A stretch of 64,000 nucleotides of DNA, taken from positions 55,446 through 119,445 of the forward strand of contig JAGDZV010000006.1 of assembly GCA_049115495.1 (NCBI GenBank), in the 5' to 3' direction. This document shows, piece after piece, positions 24,842 through 33,925 of the stretch; the first letter of the stretch is position 1; each line of letters opens with the position of its first letter. The notes under the pieces were generated by a model, which searched no databases, was not told the origin of the DNA, and was given only the letters and a program-made list of their open reading frames with translations. This DNA comes from JACPUW01 sp049115495 (lineage in GTDB: Bacteria; Bacteroidota; Bacteroidia; CAILMK01; JACPUW01). Position numbers and translations under genes: made by a program.

Positions 24842-25525
24842 ATGGAAAACCAAAACTTTACAGCTCTTAACGACTATTTCTGCGAAAAGAGCAACATGAA
24901 GCAAGATGTTTATAAAAAAACACTTGAAGCTTTTAGAATAATTAAGGACGCATCTGCGTCTATTATTGACGATCTGAAAGCTAAAAAGGAAGACGAAAGT
25001 CATGAACTTGATTTGCATTATAATAGTATTGGCTCTTATGAGGCTGAGCTCATGTTTGCAGGTGATGCATTGTCAATTCAAATGCACACAAATGTGTTTG
25101 CCTTTCCGCAAGATCATTTTATAAATAATCTTTCTGAGGTAAAAAAGGATAAAACAAACGGCTATGTGGGAATGATCTTGATCTATAATTTTCTTGCTGA
25201 TAGCTTACGCTATAAAAGAATAGCAGATGTTGGTTATCTGATAGGTCGTATTTTCATTAATAAAGAAGGAAATTACTTTGTAGATGGGCAGCGCACGTTG
25301 AGCTTTTTATACCAAAATTTTGAAAACCAAAAATTTGATTCGGAGGCTGCAAGAAATATCATACAGGCTGCCATGAAACAAGCGATTGACTTTGATTTAT
25401 TCGTACCGCCATATGATCAGGTAAAAGAGGTTTCGCTTCAGCAAAAAATTGTTCAGCAAGGTAATACGTCTATTAAAACTGGTAAAAGGTTGGGTTTTAT
25501 CTATAATTCAAGCGAAAACGACTAA
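24842..25525 (+). CDS. Conserved hypothetical cytoplasmic protein downstream of proS
   Basis: A 227-residue protein without signal peptide or membrane segment. It begins on the base after the proS stop (TAA immediately followed by ATG), so it is co-translated with proS. Recognisable only by composition: an N-terminal helix (QDVYKKTLEAFRIIKDASAS), an acidic-basic stretch with His-rich ESHELDLHYNS, the core EAELMFAGDALSIQMHTNVF, then VGMILIYNFLADSLRYKRIA, a compact helical C-terminus. I do not recognise the family function. A role linked to translation is suggested only by position. Confidence 0.7.
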   Translation: MENQNFTALNDYFCEKSNMKQDVYKKTLEAFRIIKDASASIIDDLKAKKEDESHELDLHYNSIGSYEAELMFAGDALSIQMHTNVFAFPQDHFINNLSEVKKDKTNGYVGMILIYNFLADSLRYKRIADVGYLIGRIFINKEGNYFVDGQRTLSFLYQNFENQKFDSEAARNIIQAAMKQAIDFDLFVPPYDQVKEVSLQQKIVQQGNTSIKTGKRLGFIYNSSEND

Positions 25526-25538
25526 ATACACTATCAAT

Positions 25539-26312
25539 ATGAAATATGTAACTGTTGCTCTAATAGTAATTGTTTCTCAAAGTTTATCAACGGCACAATG
25601 TGTTCCTGATTCTGTTTTTTCAAACAGCTCTGTACCTGGGTTTTTTCCTAGTCCATTACAGGGTAATTTGCCAGAAGCCGTAAATGGAAACGCTTATGAA
25701 TTAACATTATCCCTAAAAGTACCACAAGATACATCAATAGATTTGAGTCAATTTGGATTGTCAGGCACGCAATCAATTGGTGTAAATTCAATGAAGATTA
25801 ATGAAGTAAGTGGATTACCTGAAGGGCTCGAATTTATTGATTGCAATAATTCGAGCTGTAAGTGGGCTACAAATGAAGTTGGTTGTTTTAAAATAATGGG
25901 TGAACCTACTGAGGTTGGAGATTTTGAATTAGGGGTAAACATTACTATGAATGTTGATGTACCATTTATAGGTGCAACTGACCTTCCGGCATTTGATTTG
26001 GTTACCTATGAACTTGCGGTTACCGTAGCGAGTGGTGTTTTAGAGGCAAATTCAAAAAATGACAATGCATTAAGAATATTTCCAAATCCAACTAATGATA
26101 TCGTAAACCTTGATTGTAAGCTTAAGACTGCAGGTGATGTTAAAATTACAATCTTTAATAGTTTAGGGAAACAGGTTTATAATAGTTCAAAAAATCTTGA
26201 TTCTGGAAATAGCCAAATTCAAATCAATTTAGAAGACCAAACACAGGGTTTTTATATTTTGAGATTTAATAGCAACGAAGAAACTATTGAATCTCGATTC
26301 ATTCTAAATTAA
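25539..26312 (+). CDS. T9SS type A sorting domain protein
   Basis: A 257-residue secreted protein. ATG at 25539 gives the signal peptide YVTVALIVIVSQSLSTA; a frame to 25449 overlaps the previous gene and is rejected. The mature domain is beta-rich (YELTLSLKVPQDTSIDLSQF, DFELGVNITMNVDVP) without known catalytic residues. The C-terminal 80 residues are a T9SS type A sorting domain: LRIFPNPTNDIVNL, VKITIFNSLGKQVYN, QGFYILRFNSNEE and the final ESRFILN. It should be exported through the type IX system and anchored or released at the surface. Its stop abuts the folA stop on the other strand with no spacer. Confidence 0.88.
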   Translation: MKYVTVALIVIVSQSLSTAQCVPDSVFSNSSVPGFFPSPLQGNLPEAVNGNAYELTLSLKVPQDTSIDLSQFGLSGTQSIGVNSMKINEVSGLPEGLEFIDCNNSSCKWATNEVGCFKIMGEPTEVGDFELGVNITMNVDVPFIGATDLPAFDLVTYELAVTVASGVLEANSKNDNALRIFPNPTNDIVNLDCKLKTAGDVKITIFNSLGKQVYNSSKNLDSGNSQIQINLEDQTQGFYILRFNSNEETIESRFILN

Positions 26313-26810
26313 TTAGCACTTTACAAACTGTTCAAATGTCATAGCGTGAGCGTTCTTTTCGTCTGGCTCAAAGTGAGCTTGGGTAATTGATGTCCAATTC
26401 ATTTTGTCAAAGCCGTTAAAAAAAGTATCACCCTCAAAATTCGAATGAACTGTGGTTATATAGGCTTTGTCAACTAAGTTGTTTTTGAGACAGTATTCAT
26501 AGATGGCGCCACCACCCGAAATAAAAAGCTCTTTTTCGCCAAGATCTTGAGCTATTTTAATTCCTTCTTCCACAGATTTAGCCATTCTAATTTGCTCGTG
26601 CTCAAACGATTTAGTTCTGCTAACAACTATATGTGTTCTGTTTTTCAATGGTTTACCTAATGCTAAGTAAGTATTGCTTCCCATTAGCATACAATGTCCA
26701 GTGGTCATTTTCATGAAAAAGCGAAGATCTCTTGGAAGTTGCCAAATAAGGTCATTGTCTTTACCAATAACCCCATTTTCACTAACAGCCACAATTATTG
26801 ATTTTTTCAT
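26313..26810 (-). CDS. folA: Dihydrofolate reductase
   Basis: A 165-residue DHFR that reduces dihydrofolate to tetrahydrofolate with NADPH. Family blocks: IVAVSENGVIGKDNDLIWQLPRDL (substrate loop with Trp), MLMGSNTYLALGKPLKNRTHIVVSR (NADPH site), LFISGGGAIYEYCL and the DKAYITTVHSNFEGDTFF end. Intact and of normal length. It follows thyA directly, the usual pair because ThyA produces dihydrofolate. Confidence 0.97.
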   Translation of the reverse strand: MKKSIIVAVSENGVIGKDNDLIWQLPRDLRFFMKMTTGHCMLMGSNTYLALGKPLKNRTHIVVSRTKSFEHEQIRMAKSVEEGIKIAQDLGEKELFISGGGAIYEYCLKNNLVDKAYITTVHSNFEGDTFFNGFDKMNWTSITQAHFEPDEKNAHAMTFEQFVKC

Positions 26811-27605
26811 TTAAACTGCAATTGGTGCTTTTATACTAGGATGGGGATCGTAATTTTCAATTTTAAAATCCTCGTATTTAAAATCATCAATATTTTTAAC
26901 ATCCGGATTTATCTTCATAACAGGTAGGGCTCTTGGTTCTCTACTCAATTGCAAGTTAACTTGGTCAAAATGGTTGTTGTAAATATGAACATCGCCAAAA
27001 GTGTGAATGAAATCTCCGTATTCAAGTCCGCATACCTGTGCAATCATCATAGTGAGCAAAGCATAACTGGCAATATTAAAAGGAACCCCAAGAAACAAAT
27101 CAGCACTTCTTTGATAAAGCTGGCAACTAAGTTTTCCGTTTGCAACATAGAATTGAAACATGGCATGGCATGGTGTAAGCGCCATTTCACCAAGTTCTCC
27201 CACATTCCACGCATTTACAATTATTCTCCTTGAGTCCGGATTCTTTTTAATGGTATTTATAACATTTTCAATTTGGTCATAAGTCTTGCCATCAGCACCT
27301 TTCCAAGAGCGCCATTGTGCTCCATACACTGGTCCTAAATCTCCATTTTCATTTGCCCATTCATCCCAAATACTTACCTTGTTGTTTTGTAGGTATTTCA
27401 CATTCGTATCACCTTTCAGAAACCACAAAAGCTCATAAATAATGGATTTTAAATGAACTTTTTTTGTTGTGACTAGTGGAAAGCCTTCATTCAAGTTAAA
27501 ACGCATTTGATATCCAAAAACACTTCTAGTTCCGGTTCCTGTTCGGTCACCTTTATCGGCGCCATTTTCCATTACGTGCTTTAAAAGGTTGTGGTATTCC
27601 TGCAT
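26811..27605 (-). CDS. thyA: Thymidylate synthase
   Basis: A 264-residue enzyme methylating dUMP to dTMP with methylene-tetrahydrofolate. The catalytic Cys is in LTPCHAMFQFYV; other blocks are DRTGTGTRSVFGYQMRFNL, PLVTTKKVHLKSIIYELLWFL, WDEWANENGDLGPVYGAQWR, RRIIVNAWN, LYQRSADLFLGVPFNIASYA, GDVHIYNNH and DPHPSIKAPIAV at the end. folA starts right after its stop. A -7 box with a TTG lies upstream. Confidence 0.98.
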   Translation of the reverse strand: MQEYHNLLKHVMENGADKGDRTGTGTRSVFGYQMRFNLNEGFPLVTTKKVHLKSIIYELLWFLKGDTNVKYLQNNKVSIWDEWANENGDLGPVYGAQWRSWKGADGKTYDQIENVINTIKKNPDSRRIIVNAWNVGELGEMALTPCHAMFQFYVANGKLSCQLYQRSADLFLGVPFNIASYALLTMMIAQVCGLEYGDFIHTFGDVHIYNNHFDQVNLQLSREPRALPVMKINPDVKNIDDFKYEDFKIENYDPHPSIKAPIAV

Positions 27606-27624
27606 TTATATTTCTAAATTTCTT

Positions 27625-27658
27625 CAAAGGTAATTTGTGCTTAAACAAATTGAATCAA
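27625..27658 (-). promoter_or_regulatory. thyA-folA promoter (TTG, TACCTTTG)
   Basis: On the minus strand, TTG (27656-27658) is followed after 23 nt by TACCTTTG (27625-27632), fitting the Bacteroidota TTG-N17-23-TAnnTTTG pattern. The -7 box is 19 nt before the thyA ATG. Confidence 0.55.
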
Positions 27659-27721
27659 GCGGCGTTTTAAGCTGTGAACATTAATGATATAACGTAAATC
27701 GGCATTTATAAGGCAAACTCT

Positions 27722-27729
27722 TATTTTTG
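27722..27729 (+). promoter_or_regulatory. Promoter -7 box (TATTTTTG) before the E2 gene
   Basis: Exact TAnnTTTG, 64 nt before the dihydrolipoamide acetyltransferase ATG. Confidence 0.4.
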
Positions 27730-27793
27730 CCGCGTTTATTAGGATGAATTCCCTTACAAGTAATTATAAATCAAACAATTAAGGTTTAAGTAT

Positions 27794-29092
27794 ATGGCTG
27801 AGATCGTAAGAATGCGACGTATGAGTGACACCATGGAAGAAGGTGTTATTGTAGAATGGTTGGTAAAAGTAGGAGAGAAAGTAAATATAGGCGATGTTCT
27901 TGCTGAGGTAGAAACTGATAAAGCTACCATGGATTTTGATTCAATATCAGCAGGTACTGTTTTACATATTGAAGCCGAAACAGGAGTTACAATTCCAGTT
28001 GATGGTATTTTGGCTGTTTTAGGAAATGAAGGCGAAGACTATACTGCATTGCTTGAAGAAGCAAAGGCGGCAACCCCAAGCACACCAGCGGCTGAAGAAG
28101 CCGCCCCTGCAAAAGAAGCACCTAGTGTGGCGGTAGCGGCTGCAGCAACTACACCAGCTCCAGTGGCAAAAGCGGCAGAACCCGTTAAAGTTGCAGCACC
28201 TGTGCCCGCACCTGTTGTAGCCAGTTCTGATGGAAAGGTAAAAGCTTCTCCACTTGCCAAAAGATTGGCTCAAGAAAGTGGAATAGACATTAGCCTAGTT
28301 AGCGGAACGGGTGAAGGTGGTAGAATTGTAAAAAGGGATGTTGAAAGTTTTGACCCATCGTCAATTGCTCGACCTGCGGTATCGACTCCAATGGCTATGC
28401 CTGCCGGAACTGAAAGTTTTGAAGATGTTCCCGTTTCTCAAATGAGAAAAGCAATAGCAAGAAGACTCTCAGAGAGTAAATTCACGGCTCCGCATTTTTA
28501 TCTTACAAGAGAGATAAACATGGATAGAGTGGTTGAAGCGAGAAAATCAATAAATGAGTACCTAGGAAGCAAGGTTTCATTCAATGATATAATCATTAAA
28601 GCTGCTGCTGCTGCTTTAAAAGTTAATCCAAAGGTTAATGCTTCTTGGTTGGGCGATGCCATTAGATACAACAACCACGTAAGCATAGGATTTGCGGCAG
28701 CAATAGATGATGGACTTATTGTTCCTGTTGTAAAATACACAGATACAAAGACAATTTCAGCAATTTCGGCAGAGGTAAAAGATCTTGCGCAGCGTGCAAA
28801 AGACAAAAAACTACAACCCGAAGAGTTTAGTGGTAATACATTCACAATCTCAAACCTTGGAATGTTTGGAATTGAGGAGTTTACCGCAATTATTAATCCA
28901 CCAGACGCCTGTATTCTTGCTGTTGGCGGTATAATGCAAAAGCCAGTGGTAAAAAATGGAGAAATTGCTGTTGGTAATGTTATGAAAGTAACATTGTCTT
29001 GCGATCACCGAGTAGTTGATGGAGCCTTGGGTGCTAAATTCTTGCAAACTTTTGCACAGTTTTTAGAAGAACCTTTGAGAATTCTAGCTTAG
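27794..29092 (+). CDS. Pyruvate dehydrogenase E2, dihydrolipoamide acetyltransferase
   Basis: A 432-residue E2 protein. Order: lipoyl domain (1-80) with lipoyl-lysine Lys43 in VETDKATMDF; an Ala/Pro-rich hinge (about 90-150); a peripheral subunit-binding domain (KASPLAKRLAQESGIDISLV); then the catalytic domain with FTAPHFYLTREINMD, NDIIIKAAAAALKVNP and the active-site SCDHRVVDGALG (His405, Asp409). It transfers the acetyl group to CoA. The MRRMSDTMEEGVIVEWL opening is typical of the pyruvate rather than oxoglutarate enzyme. The E1 and E3 genes are not in view; the gene stands alone here. Confidence 0.93.
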   Translation: MAEIVRMRRMSDTMEEGVIVEWLVKVGEKVNIGDVLAEVETDKATMDFDSISAGTVLHIEAETGVTIPVDGILAVLGNEGEDYTALLEEAKAATPSTPAAEEAAPAKEAPSVAVAAAATTPAPVAKAAEPVKVAAPVPAPVVASSDGKVKASPLAKRLAQESGIDISLVSGTGEGGRIVKRDVESFDPSSIARPAVSTPMAMPAGTESFEDVPVSQMRKAIARRLSESKFTAPHFYLTREINMDRVVEARKSINEYLGSKVSFNDIIIKAAAAALKVNPKVNASWLGDAIRYNNHVSIGFAAAIDDGLIVPVVKYTDTKTISAISAEVKDLAQRAKDKKLQPEEFSGNTFTISNLGMFGIEEFTAIINPPDACILAVGGIMQKPVVKNGEIAVGNVMKVTLSCDHRVVDGALGAKFLQTFAQFLEEPLRILA

Positions 29093-29207
29093 ATAATACG
29101 CATTGGTATATATTTGTGCAGTAGAGCTACGGAAGGATTCCATTCTAGGCGGCTCTAAATCAAAAGAATTCATAAAAGCTACTCTTTATAAATCTTAACG
29201 ATTTTTC

Positions 29208-30992
29208 ATGATTGATGTTGAAACCCTAGAGGCACGTCTATTGCCCGAATTGCACCAACTTGCGAAAGAACTTGACATTAAAAACTTTAGAAAGCTCAAG
29301 AAATCTGCGCTTATTGAAGTTTTAAAAGAGCAAATAACCATAAAGCAAAGTTCTAAAAGCAAAGATGAAGCTGCACCTAAAGCAGCGCCGTCAAAGAAAA
29401 AGGCCACAGCTAAACCTGCTGTAGAAGAAGCTCCAAATGAAGAACCTTCAGAAAGTGCTTCAAAAAAGCGGGTGAGAAAAAGAATGCCAGTAAAAGTTGG
29501 TGGGTCTGACGTTTCTACATTAAAACCAAGAAAAGAAGAGCCTACAGCCGTTGAAAGTGAAAAGAATGAAGAAGTATCAGAAGCTTCAAGCACTCCAGCG
29601 GAAAAAGAAATTTCTAGGCCAAGAACTGATGAAAGGGAGCCTAGAGATAGGGGAAGAGACCAACAAAGAGATAGGGAGAGAAGAGAGCCAAGAGAATATA
29701 GAGATAACAGAGGAGAGGGTAGAGATAGAAACTACCAAAACAGAGATAGAGGGCCAAGAGAAGATAATTACCGCAACCAAAACAGAGACAGGGACAGAGA
29801 CAGAGACAGAAATTATCGCAACCAAAACGAGTACCAGCAAGAAAAAAAGGAAACGGCACTTTCAAAATCATATGATTTTGAAGGGCACATCTTTTGCGAA
29901 GGTGTTCTTGAGATAATATCAGATGGCTATGGCTTTTTAAGATCTTCAGACTACAATTACATGCCGTCTCCTGACGATGTATATGTGTCACCATCTCAAA
30001 TTAAGCTCTTTGGATTGCGTACTGGCGATACTATTAAAGGTGTTGTAAGGCCTCCAAAAGAAGGTGAAAAGTACTTTGCATTAATTAGAGTTGAGAGAAT
30101 AAATGGAAGGCTACCTGCTGAAGTAAGAGACAGAGTTGCTTTTGAGCACTTAACACCACTTTTTCCTGATGAAAAGCTAAACCTATTATCAAAATCAGAT
30201 GAGTATTCAACTCGTATTATAGACCTTTTTGCACCAATAGGTAAAGGGCAAAGAGGACTGATTGTAGCTCAGCCAAAGACAGGTAAAACTATTTTGCTTC
30301 AGCAAATTGCAAATTCAATTGCCAAAAACCATCCTGAAGTTTATATGATAATCTTGCTCATAGATGAAAGACCTGAAGAGGTAACTGACATGGCAAGAAA
30401 TGTAAACGCCGAGGTAGTTTCTTCAACCTTTGATGAGCCAGCTGATAGACATACTAGAATTGCGGGTGTAGTACTTGAAAAAGCAAAAAGGCTTGTAGAA
30501 TGCGGTCATGATGTTGTTATTCTGCTTGACTCAATTACTCGTTTGGCACGTGCTTACAATACTACCGCGCCGGCATCTGGTAAAATATTAACAGGGGGTG
30601 TTGATTCAAATGCCCTTCACAAACCAAAAAGATTTTTTGGAGCAGCACGTAATGTAGAAAATGGTGGTTCGTTAACCATTTTGGCAACTGCATTAACCGA
30701 TACGGGTTCCAAAATGGATGAAGTAATCTTTGAAGAGTTCAAAGGAACCGGTAACATGGAGTTACAGCTGGATCGTAAATTGTCAAACAAGCGAATTTAT
30801 CCTGCCATTGATGTTCCGGCTTCAAGTACTAGAAGAGAAGATCTACTTATGGATAAGGCAATGCTTCAACGTATGTGGATTTTAAGGAAAATGCTTACCG
30901 ACATGAATCCCGAAGAAGCGATTGAATTCTTGAAAATGAGAATGAGAAGTACGCTAAACAATGAAGAGTTCTTGATTTCTATGAACGGATAG
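29208..30992 (+). CDS. rho: Transcription termination factor Rho
   Basis: A 594-residue Rho, longer than the E. coli protein (about 420). It has the Rho N-terminal helical domain (LLPELHQLAKELDIKNFRKL), then a low-complexity insert (about residues 45-215: Lys/Ala/Glu-rich, then Arg/Asp/Asn-rich RDRDRDRNYRNQNEY), the cold-shock RNA-binding domain (GVLEIISDGYGFLRSSDYNY), and the ATPase with Walker A QPKTGKT near residue 357, Walker B VVILLDSITRLARAYN, and the Q-loop/R-loop region. Inserts of this type are usual in Bacteroidota and are thought to affect RNA binding. A strong intrinsic terminator follows. Confidence 0.97.
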   Translation: MIDVETLEARLLPELHQLAKELDIKNFRKLKKSALIEVLKEQITIKQSSKSKDEAAPKAAPSKKKATAKPAVEEAPNEEPSESASKKRVRKRMPVKVGGSDVSTLKPRKEEPTAVESEKNEEVSEASSTPAEKEISRPRTDEREPRDRGRDQQRDRERREPREYRDNRGEGRDRNYQNRDRGPREDNYRNQNRDRDRDRDRNYRNQNEYQQEKKETALSKSYDFEGHIFCEGVLEIISDGYGFLRSSDYNYMPSPDDVYVSPSQIKLFGLRTGDTIKGVVRPPKEGEKYFALIRVERINGRLPAEVRDRVAFEHLTPLFPDEKLNLLSKSDEYSTRIIDLFAPIGKGQRGLIVAQPKTGKTILLQQIANSIAKNHPEVYMIILLIDERPEEVTDMARNVNAEVVSSTFDEPADRHTRIAGVVLEKAKRLVECGHDVVILLDSITRLARAYNTTAPASGKILTGGVDSNALHKPKRFFGAARNVENGGSLTILATALTDTGSKMDEVIFEEFKGTGNMELQLDRKLSNKRIYPAIDVPASSTRREDLLMDKAMLQRMWILRKMLTDMNPEEAIEFLKMRMRSTLNNEEFLISMNG

Positions 30993-31019
30993 TCAAGGTT
31001 TAAATCCAATAAAATTTAG

Positions 31020-31057
31020 ATCCCGAATTGCAGAAATGTAATTCGGGATTTTTTTTT
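31020..31057 (+). terminator. Intrinsic terminator after rho
   Basis: Arms ATCCCGAATT (31020-31029) and AATTCGGGAT (31040-31049), 10-nt loop, followed by eight T (31050-31057). It also faces the 3' end of the SNF2 helicase gene on the other strand. Confidence 0.9.
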
Positions 31058-33923
31058 ACTCAAAAAGTTCTTTGAGTTCTTCTTGGTCCAAATCTAAAGT
31101 GGCTTTGCCGCCTTCTGGAATAAAATCGCTCGCCAGGGTTTTCTTTTTACGTTGCAACTGAAGAATTTTCTCTTCAATAGTGTTTTTGGTAATGAACTTG
31201 TATGAGAACACATGGCTTTTTTGACCTATTCGGTAGGCTCTATCTATAGCCTGTTTTTCAGCAAAAGGGTTCCACCAGGGGTCAAGAATAAAAACATAAT
31301 CAGCTTTAGTTAGATTCAAACCAACGCCACCCGCCTTAAGTGAGATTAAAAAAATGTTGCAGTTTTCATTATCGGTAAATGCTTCTACGGCCTCTTGTCT
31401 TTTGGTAGTGCTGCCTGTGAGTAATGAATATTTAAGTTTTTTCTGGTCTAGGTGTTCCCTAAAAATATTGAGATGCCGTGTAAACTGTGAAAATACTAAG
31501 ATCTTGTGCTTGGCATTGTGAACTGATTGCAGTCGATCAGCCACTTCTTCAAATTTCCCGGAACTAATATCTAGATCTTGATTGTACATACTTGGATGAT
31601 TTGCGATTAATCGCAATTCAGTTAGTCCTTTCAAAATCAAAAAACGCTGCTTGGGATCTAGGCTTTTTTGATCTAAAATATAATTGCGGTATTCAGACTT
31701 TACCTTTTCATAAAGTTTAGCCTGCTCACCATTCATTTCACATAATATGGTTTGCTCGGTGAGAGGTGGTAACTCTTTGGCTACTTGTTCTTTAGTTCTT
31801 CTTAAAACAAAAGGGTATACTAGTTTTCTGAGTTTAGATTTTTGCTCTTCACTTTCATTCTTTTCAATTGGTGTTACAAATTCGGATTTAAAGAAAGTGT
31901 AGCTTCCTAAAAGCCCTTGGTTTAAAAAATTCATTTGAGACCATAAATCAGTAAGTGAATTCTCAATTGGTGTACCTGTAAGCGCTAAGCGGTTATTTGA
32001 TTTTAATTGCCCAACTTTTTTTGTTACCTGAGCCAACGGGTTTTTAATATTATGACTTTCATCTAGAATAAGGTATTCCCATTTGATCTTTGATAGGAAA
32101 TCAAAATCATTTCTAATAAGACCATAAGAAGTTATGATTACATGGTGTCGCTTAAATAGAATTTCATCAAAAAGTCTATTTGTGCCAAAATGGATAAAGA
32201 ACTTGATTGAAGGAGCAAATTTTCTTAATTCATTAGCCCAATTAAAAAGTAATGAAGAAGGTACAACAATTAAAGTAGGATTTACTTCATTAGTAGTATA
32301 GGTAAATAAATCAAGGTTTTCCCTATCCTTTTTTGGTTCAACGCTATTATAAATGCTCTTAATAAGGGCTATTGTTTGCAAAGTTTTACCCAAACCCATA
32401 TCATCTGCCAGCACTCCTGAAAAACCCTTGGTATGTAGGCTACTTAACCATTTAAAGCCATCTTTTTGATAACTTCTAAGAGTGTTGGCCAAACCGGTAT
32501 CTAATTCTAATTCTTTTTTGTCAATTTGGTTTGGAAGTTTAGGCTTAATGCTTTTTGATTCTTCAAGAAGTGACGCGAACTGTTTCTTAATTCCAACTCC
32601 ATCGCCGCGTTTTTCGCTAAATGCAAAGAGGTATCTCAGTTCTGAAAACCATTCTTCAGGTATAATTACCGTTTTGCCATTCGGAAGCTTTAATTTAGGG
32701 TTTCTGTCAAGAATGTTTTTCCGGATTTTAAGGAATGGTACTTCAATATCACCAAACTTTATTACGGCTTTTATATCAAACCAGTCTCCATCGGCATTTT
32801 TTATGTCTAATGTTAATGTTGGTTTGCCAAAAACAATATCATCATCAAAGTCAATAAGCTGTGTTTGGGCATTGTACTCATCTAATATTGGCTTTAATTC
32901 AGAGAGTTTCTCAAGCAACGACTCATTCTTAATGGGCTCAAAACGGGCATTTTTAATATATTTAAAACCGTGAGTTTTTAGAAGGTTAACGAATTCTTGT
33001 TCTTTATCGTGTTCACGATCAATGCATTCAAGATCAAAGTCGGTAGCTGTTTTGTTTATTATAACGAGCCTTTTCTTGGGATTGTCAAAGTCTACCTGTT
33101 CTTTCTTGTATTTAACTTTTAAAGTGAGTCTATTTGGGGTTCCGCTCGAAACCAAAAGTAAAAAACTAGGACTTATGCTTGAATTTGAAACATTTACGCC
33201 TTGAATTACGGTAGGGAATTTTTCAGCTGTTAGCTTAACAAACTTTTCGAAATAGGTTTTTTCTGATGCTTTTGGAACATTTACCACATACTTATCAAAA
33301 AAGGGAACTAGCCTTTTGCCGTCTATATCATTTTCAAAATGATAAACTCTTTGTCCTACTTTAATCCAGGCTCCATCATGAGCAAATAATTCGCAGTTTA
33401 ACTCGCAAATATTCATGTAGGTGCCGTTATGAAAGACTTCTAAAAAATATTGCGTGCCATTGGTCTTTCTTCTAAATTTAAAAGTGGCTTGTGCAGGTTT
33501 AAATTCAATCAAAAGCTCATGTTCTGCAGGATTGTCTCTATTTCTAATGTAGAGATTTTGACCCTTTAGGAGATTGAAAATCTTAGAAAGCCTAATTTGT
33601 AAATAGGGTTGAATATATTTTTCTAAATTTTCTTGAGTACAGAATTTTTTAATGAAGTCTTGCGGTTTAATAGGCCGTTTCGAAAACCTTTTGGTTAGAG
33701 CATTGAGGCTAAACTCTTCAATTATTTCAAGTATGTCTTGGTTTAAACTCGTGTAAAATTCAGGGAAGTCAATAAGACTCTGCGGGGTTACGCGCTGATG
33801 TTGAAGGGTTAGAGTACCATTTTCATTGAGCTGAAAGATATATCCGTGAATTAAGTTGCCAAAGCCTTCTTCAAAAGATAGGGAGTAAAGTAGCTTATGG
33901 GGGTGTTTTGGATTTACTCGCAA
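31056..33923 (-). CDS. SNF2-family DNA translocase/helicase
   Basis: A 955-residue protein with an N-terminal region of about 480 residues, rich in beta strands and without a recognised domain (it has the spacing of SWIM/Snf2-associated regions but no CxCx zinc site that I can see), then an SNF2 ATPase: Walker A DDMGLGKTLQT near 509, DESHNIKN near 620, LTGTPIENSLTDLWS, FVLRRTKEQVAKELP, then the helicase C lobe with SQFTRHLNIF, SLKAGGVGLNLTKADYVF and DPWWNPFAEKQAIDRAYRIGQ. Such proteins remodel protein-DNA or RNA polymerase complexes using ATP. The start is a TTG 2 nt after the dapF stop; no ATG is nearby. Confidence 0.92.
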   Translation of the reverse strand: MRVNPKHPHKLLYSLSFEEGFGNLIHGYIFQLNENGTLTLQHQRVTPQSLIDFPEFYTSLNQDILEIIEEFSLNALTKRFSKRPIKPQDFIKKFCTQENLEKYIQPYLQIRLSKIFNLLKGQNLYIRNRDNPAEHELLIEFKPAQATFKFRRKTNGTQYFLEVFHNGTYMNICELNCELFAHDGAWIKVGQRVYHFENDIDGKRLVPFFDKYVVNVPKASEKTYFEKFVKLTAEKFPTVIQGVNVSNSSISPSFLLLVSSGTPNRLTLKVKYKKEQVDFDNPKKRLVIINKTATDFDLECIDREHDKEQEFVNLLKTHGFKYIKNARFEPIKNESLLEKLSELKPILDEYNAQTQLIDFDDDIVFGKPTLTLDIKNADGDWFDIKAVIKFGDIEVPFLKIRKNILDRNPKLKLPNGKTVIIPEEWFSELRYLFAFSEKRGDGVGIKKQFASLLEESKSIKPKLPNQIDKKELELDTGLANTLRSYQKDGFKWLSSLHTKGFSGVLADDMGLGKTLQTIALIKSIYNSVEPKKDRENLDLFTYTTNEVNPTLIVVPSSLLFNWANELRKFAPSIKFFIHFGTNRLFDEILFKRHHVIITSYGLIRNDFDFLSKIKWEYLILDESHNIKNPLAQVTKKVGQLKSNNRLALTGTPIENSLTDLWSQMNFLNQGLLGSYTFFKSEFVTPIEKNESEEQKSKLRKLVYPFVLRRTKEQVAKELPPLTEQTILCEMNGEQAKLYEKVKSEYRNYILDQKSLDPKQRFLILKGLTELRLIANHPSMYNQDLDISSGKFEEVADRLQSVHNAKHKILVFSQFTRHLNIFREHLDQKKLKYSLLTGSTTKRQEAVEAFTDNENCNIFLISLKAGGVGLNLTKADYVFILDPWWNPFAEKQAIDRAYRIGQKSHVFSYKFITKNTIEEKILQLQRKKKTLASDFIPEGGKATLDLDQEELKELFE

Positions 33924-33925
33924 GG

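Noticed and set aside
26310..26315. Zero-spacer convergent stops of the T9SS cargo gene and folA
   Set aside because: Compact convergent ends are common here (nadC/M42, UpxY/membrane protein, helical protein/radA), so it is not remarkable alone.
28019..28273. Minus-strand frames of 73-84 codons in the E2 gene
   Set aside because: They are opposite the Ala/Pro-rich hinge of the E2 protein and have Cys/Arg- or Ala/Gly-rich composition without domain features.
29551..29994. Frames on both strands over the Arg/Asp-rich part of rho
   Set aside because: Low-complexity coding DNA produces them; rho reads through without a break.
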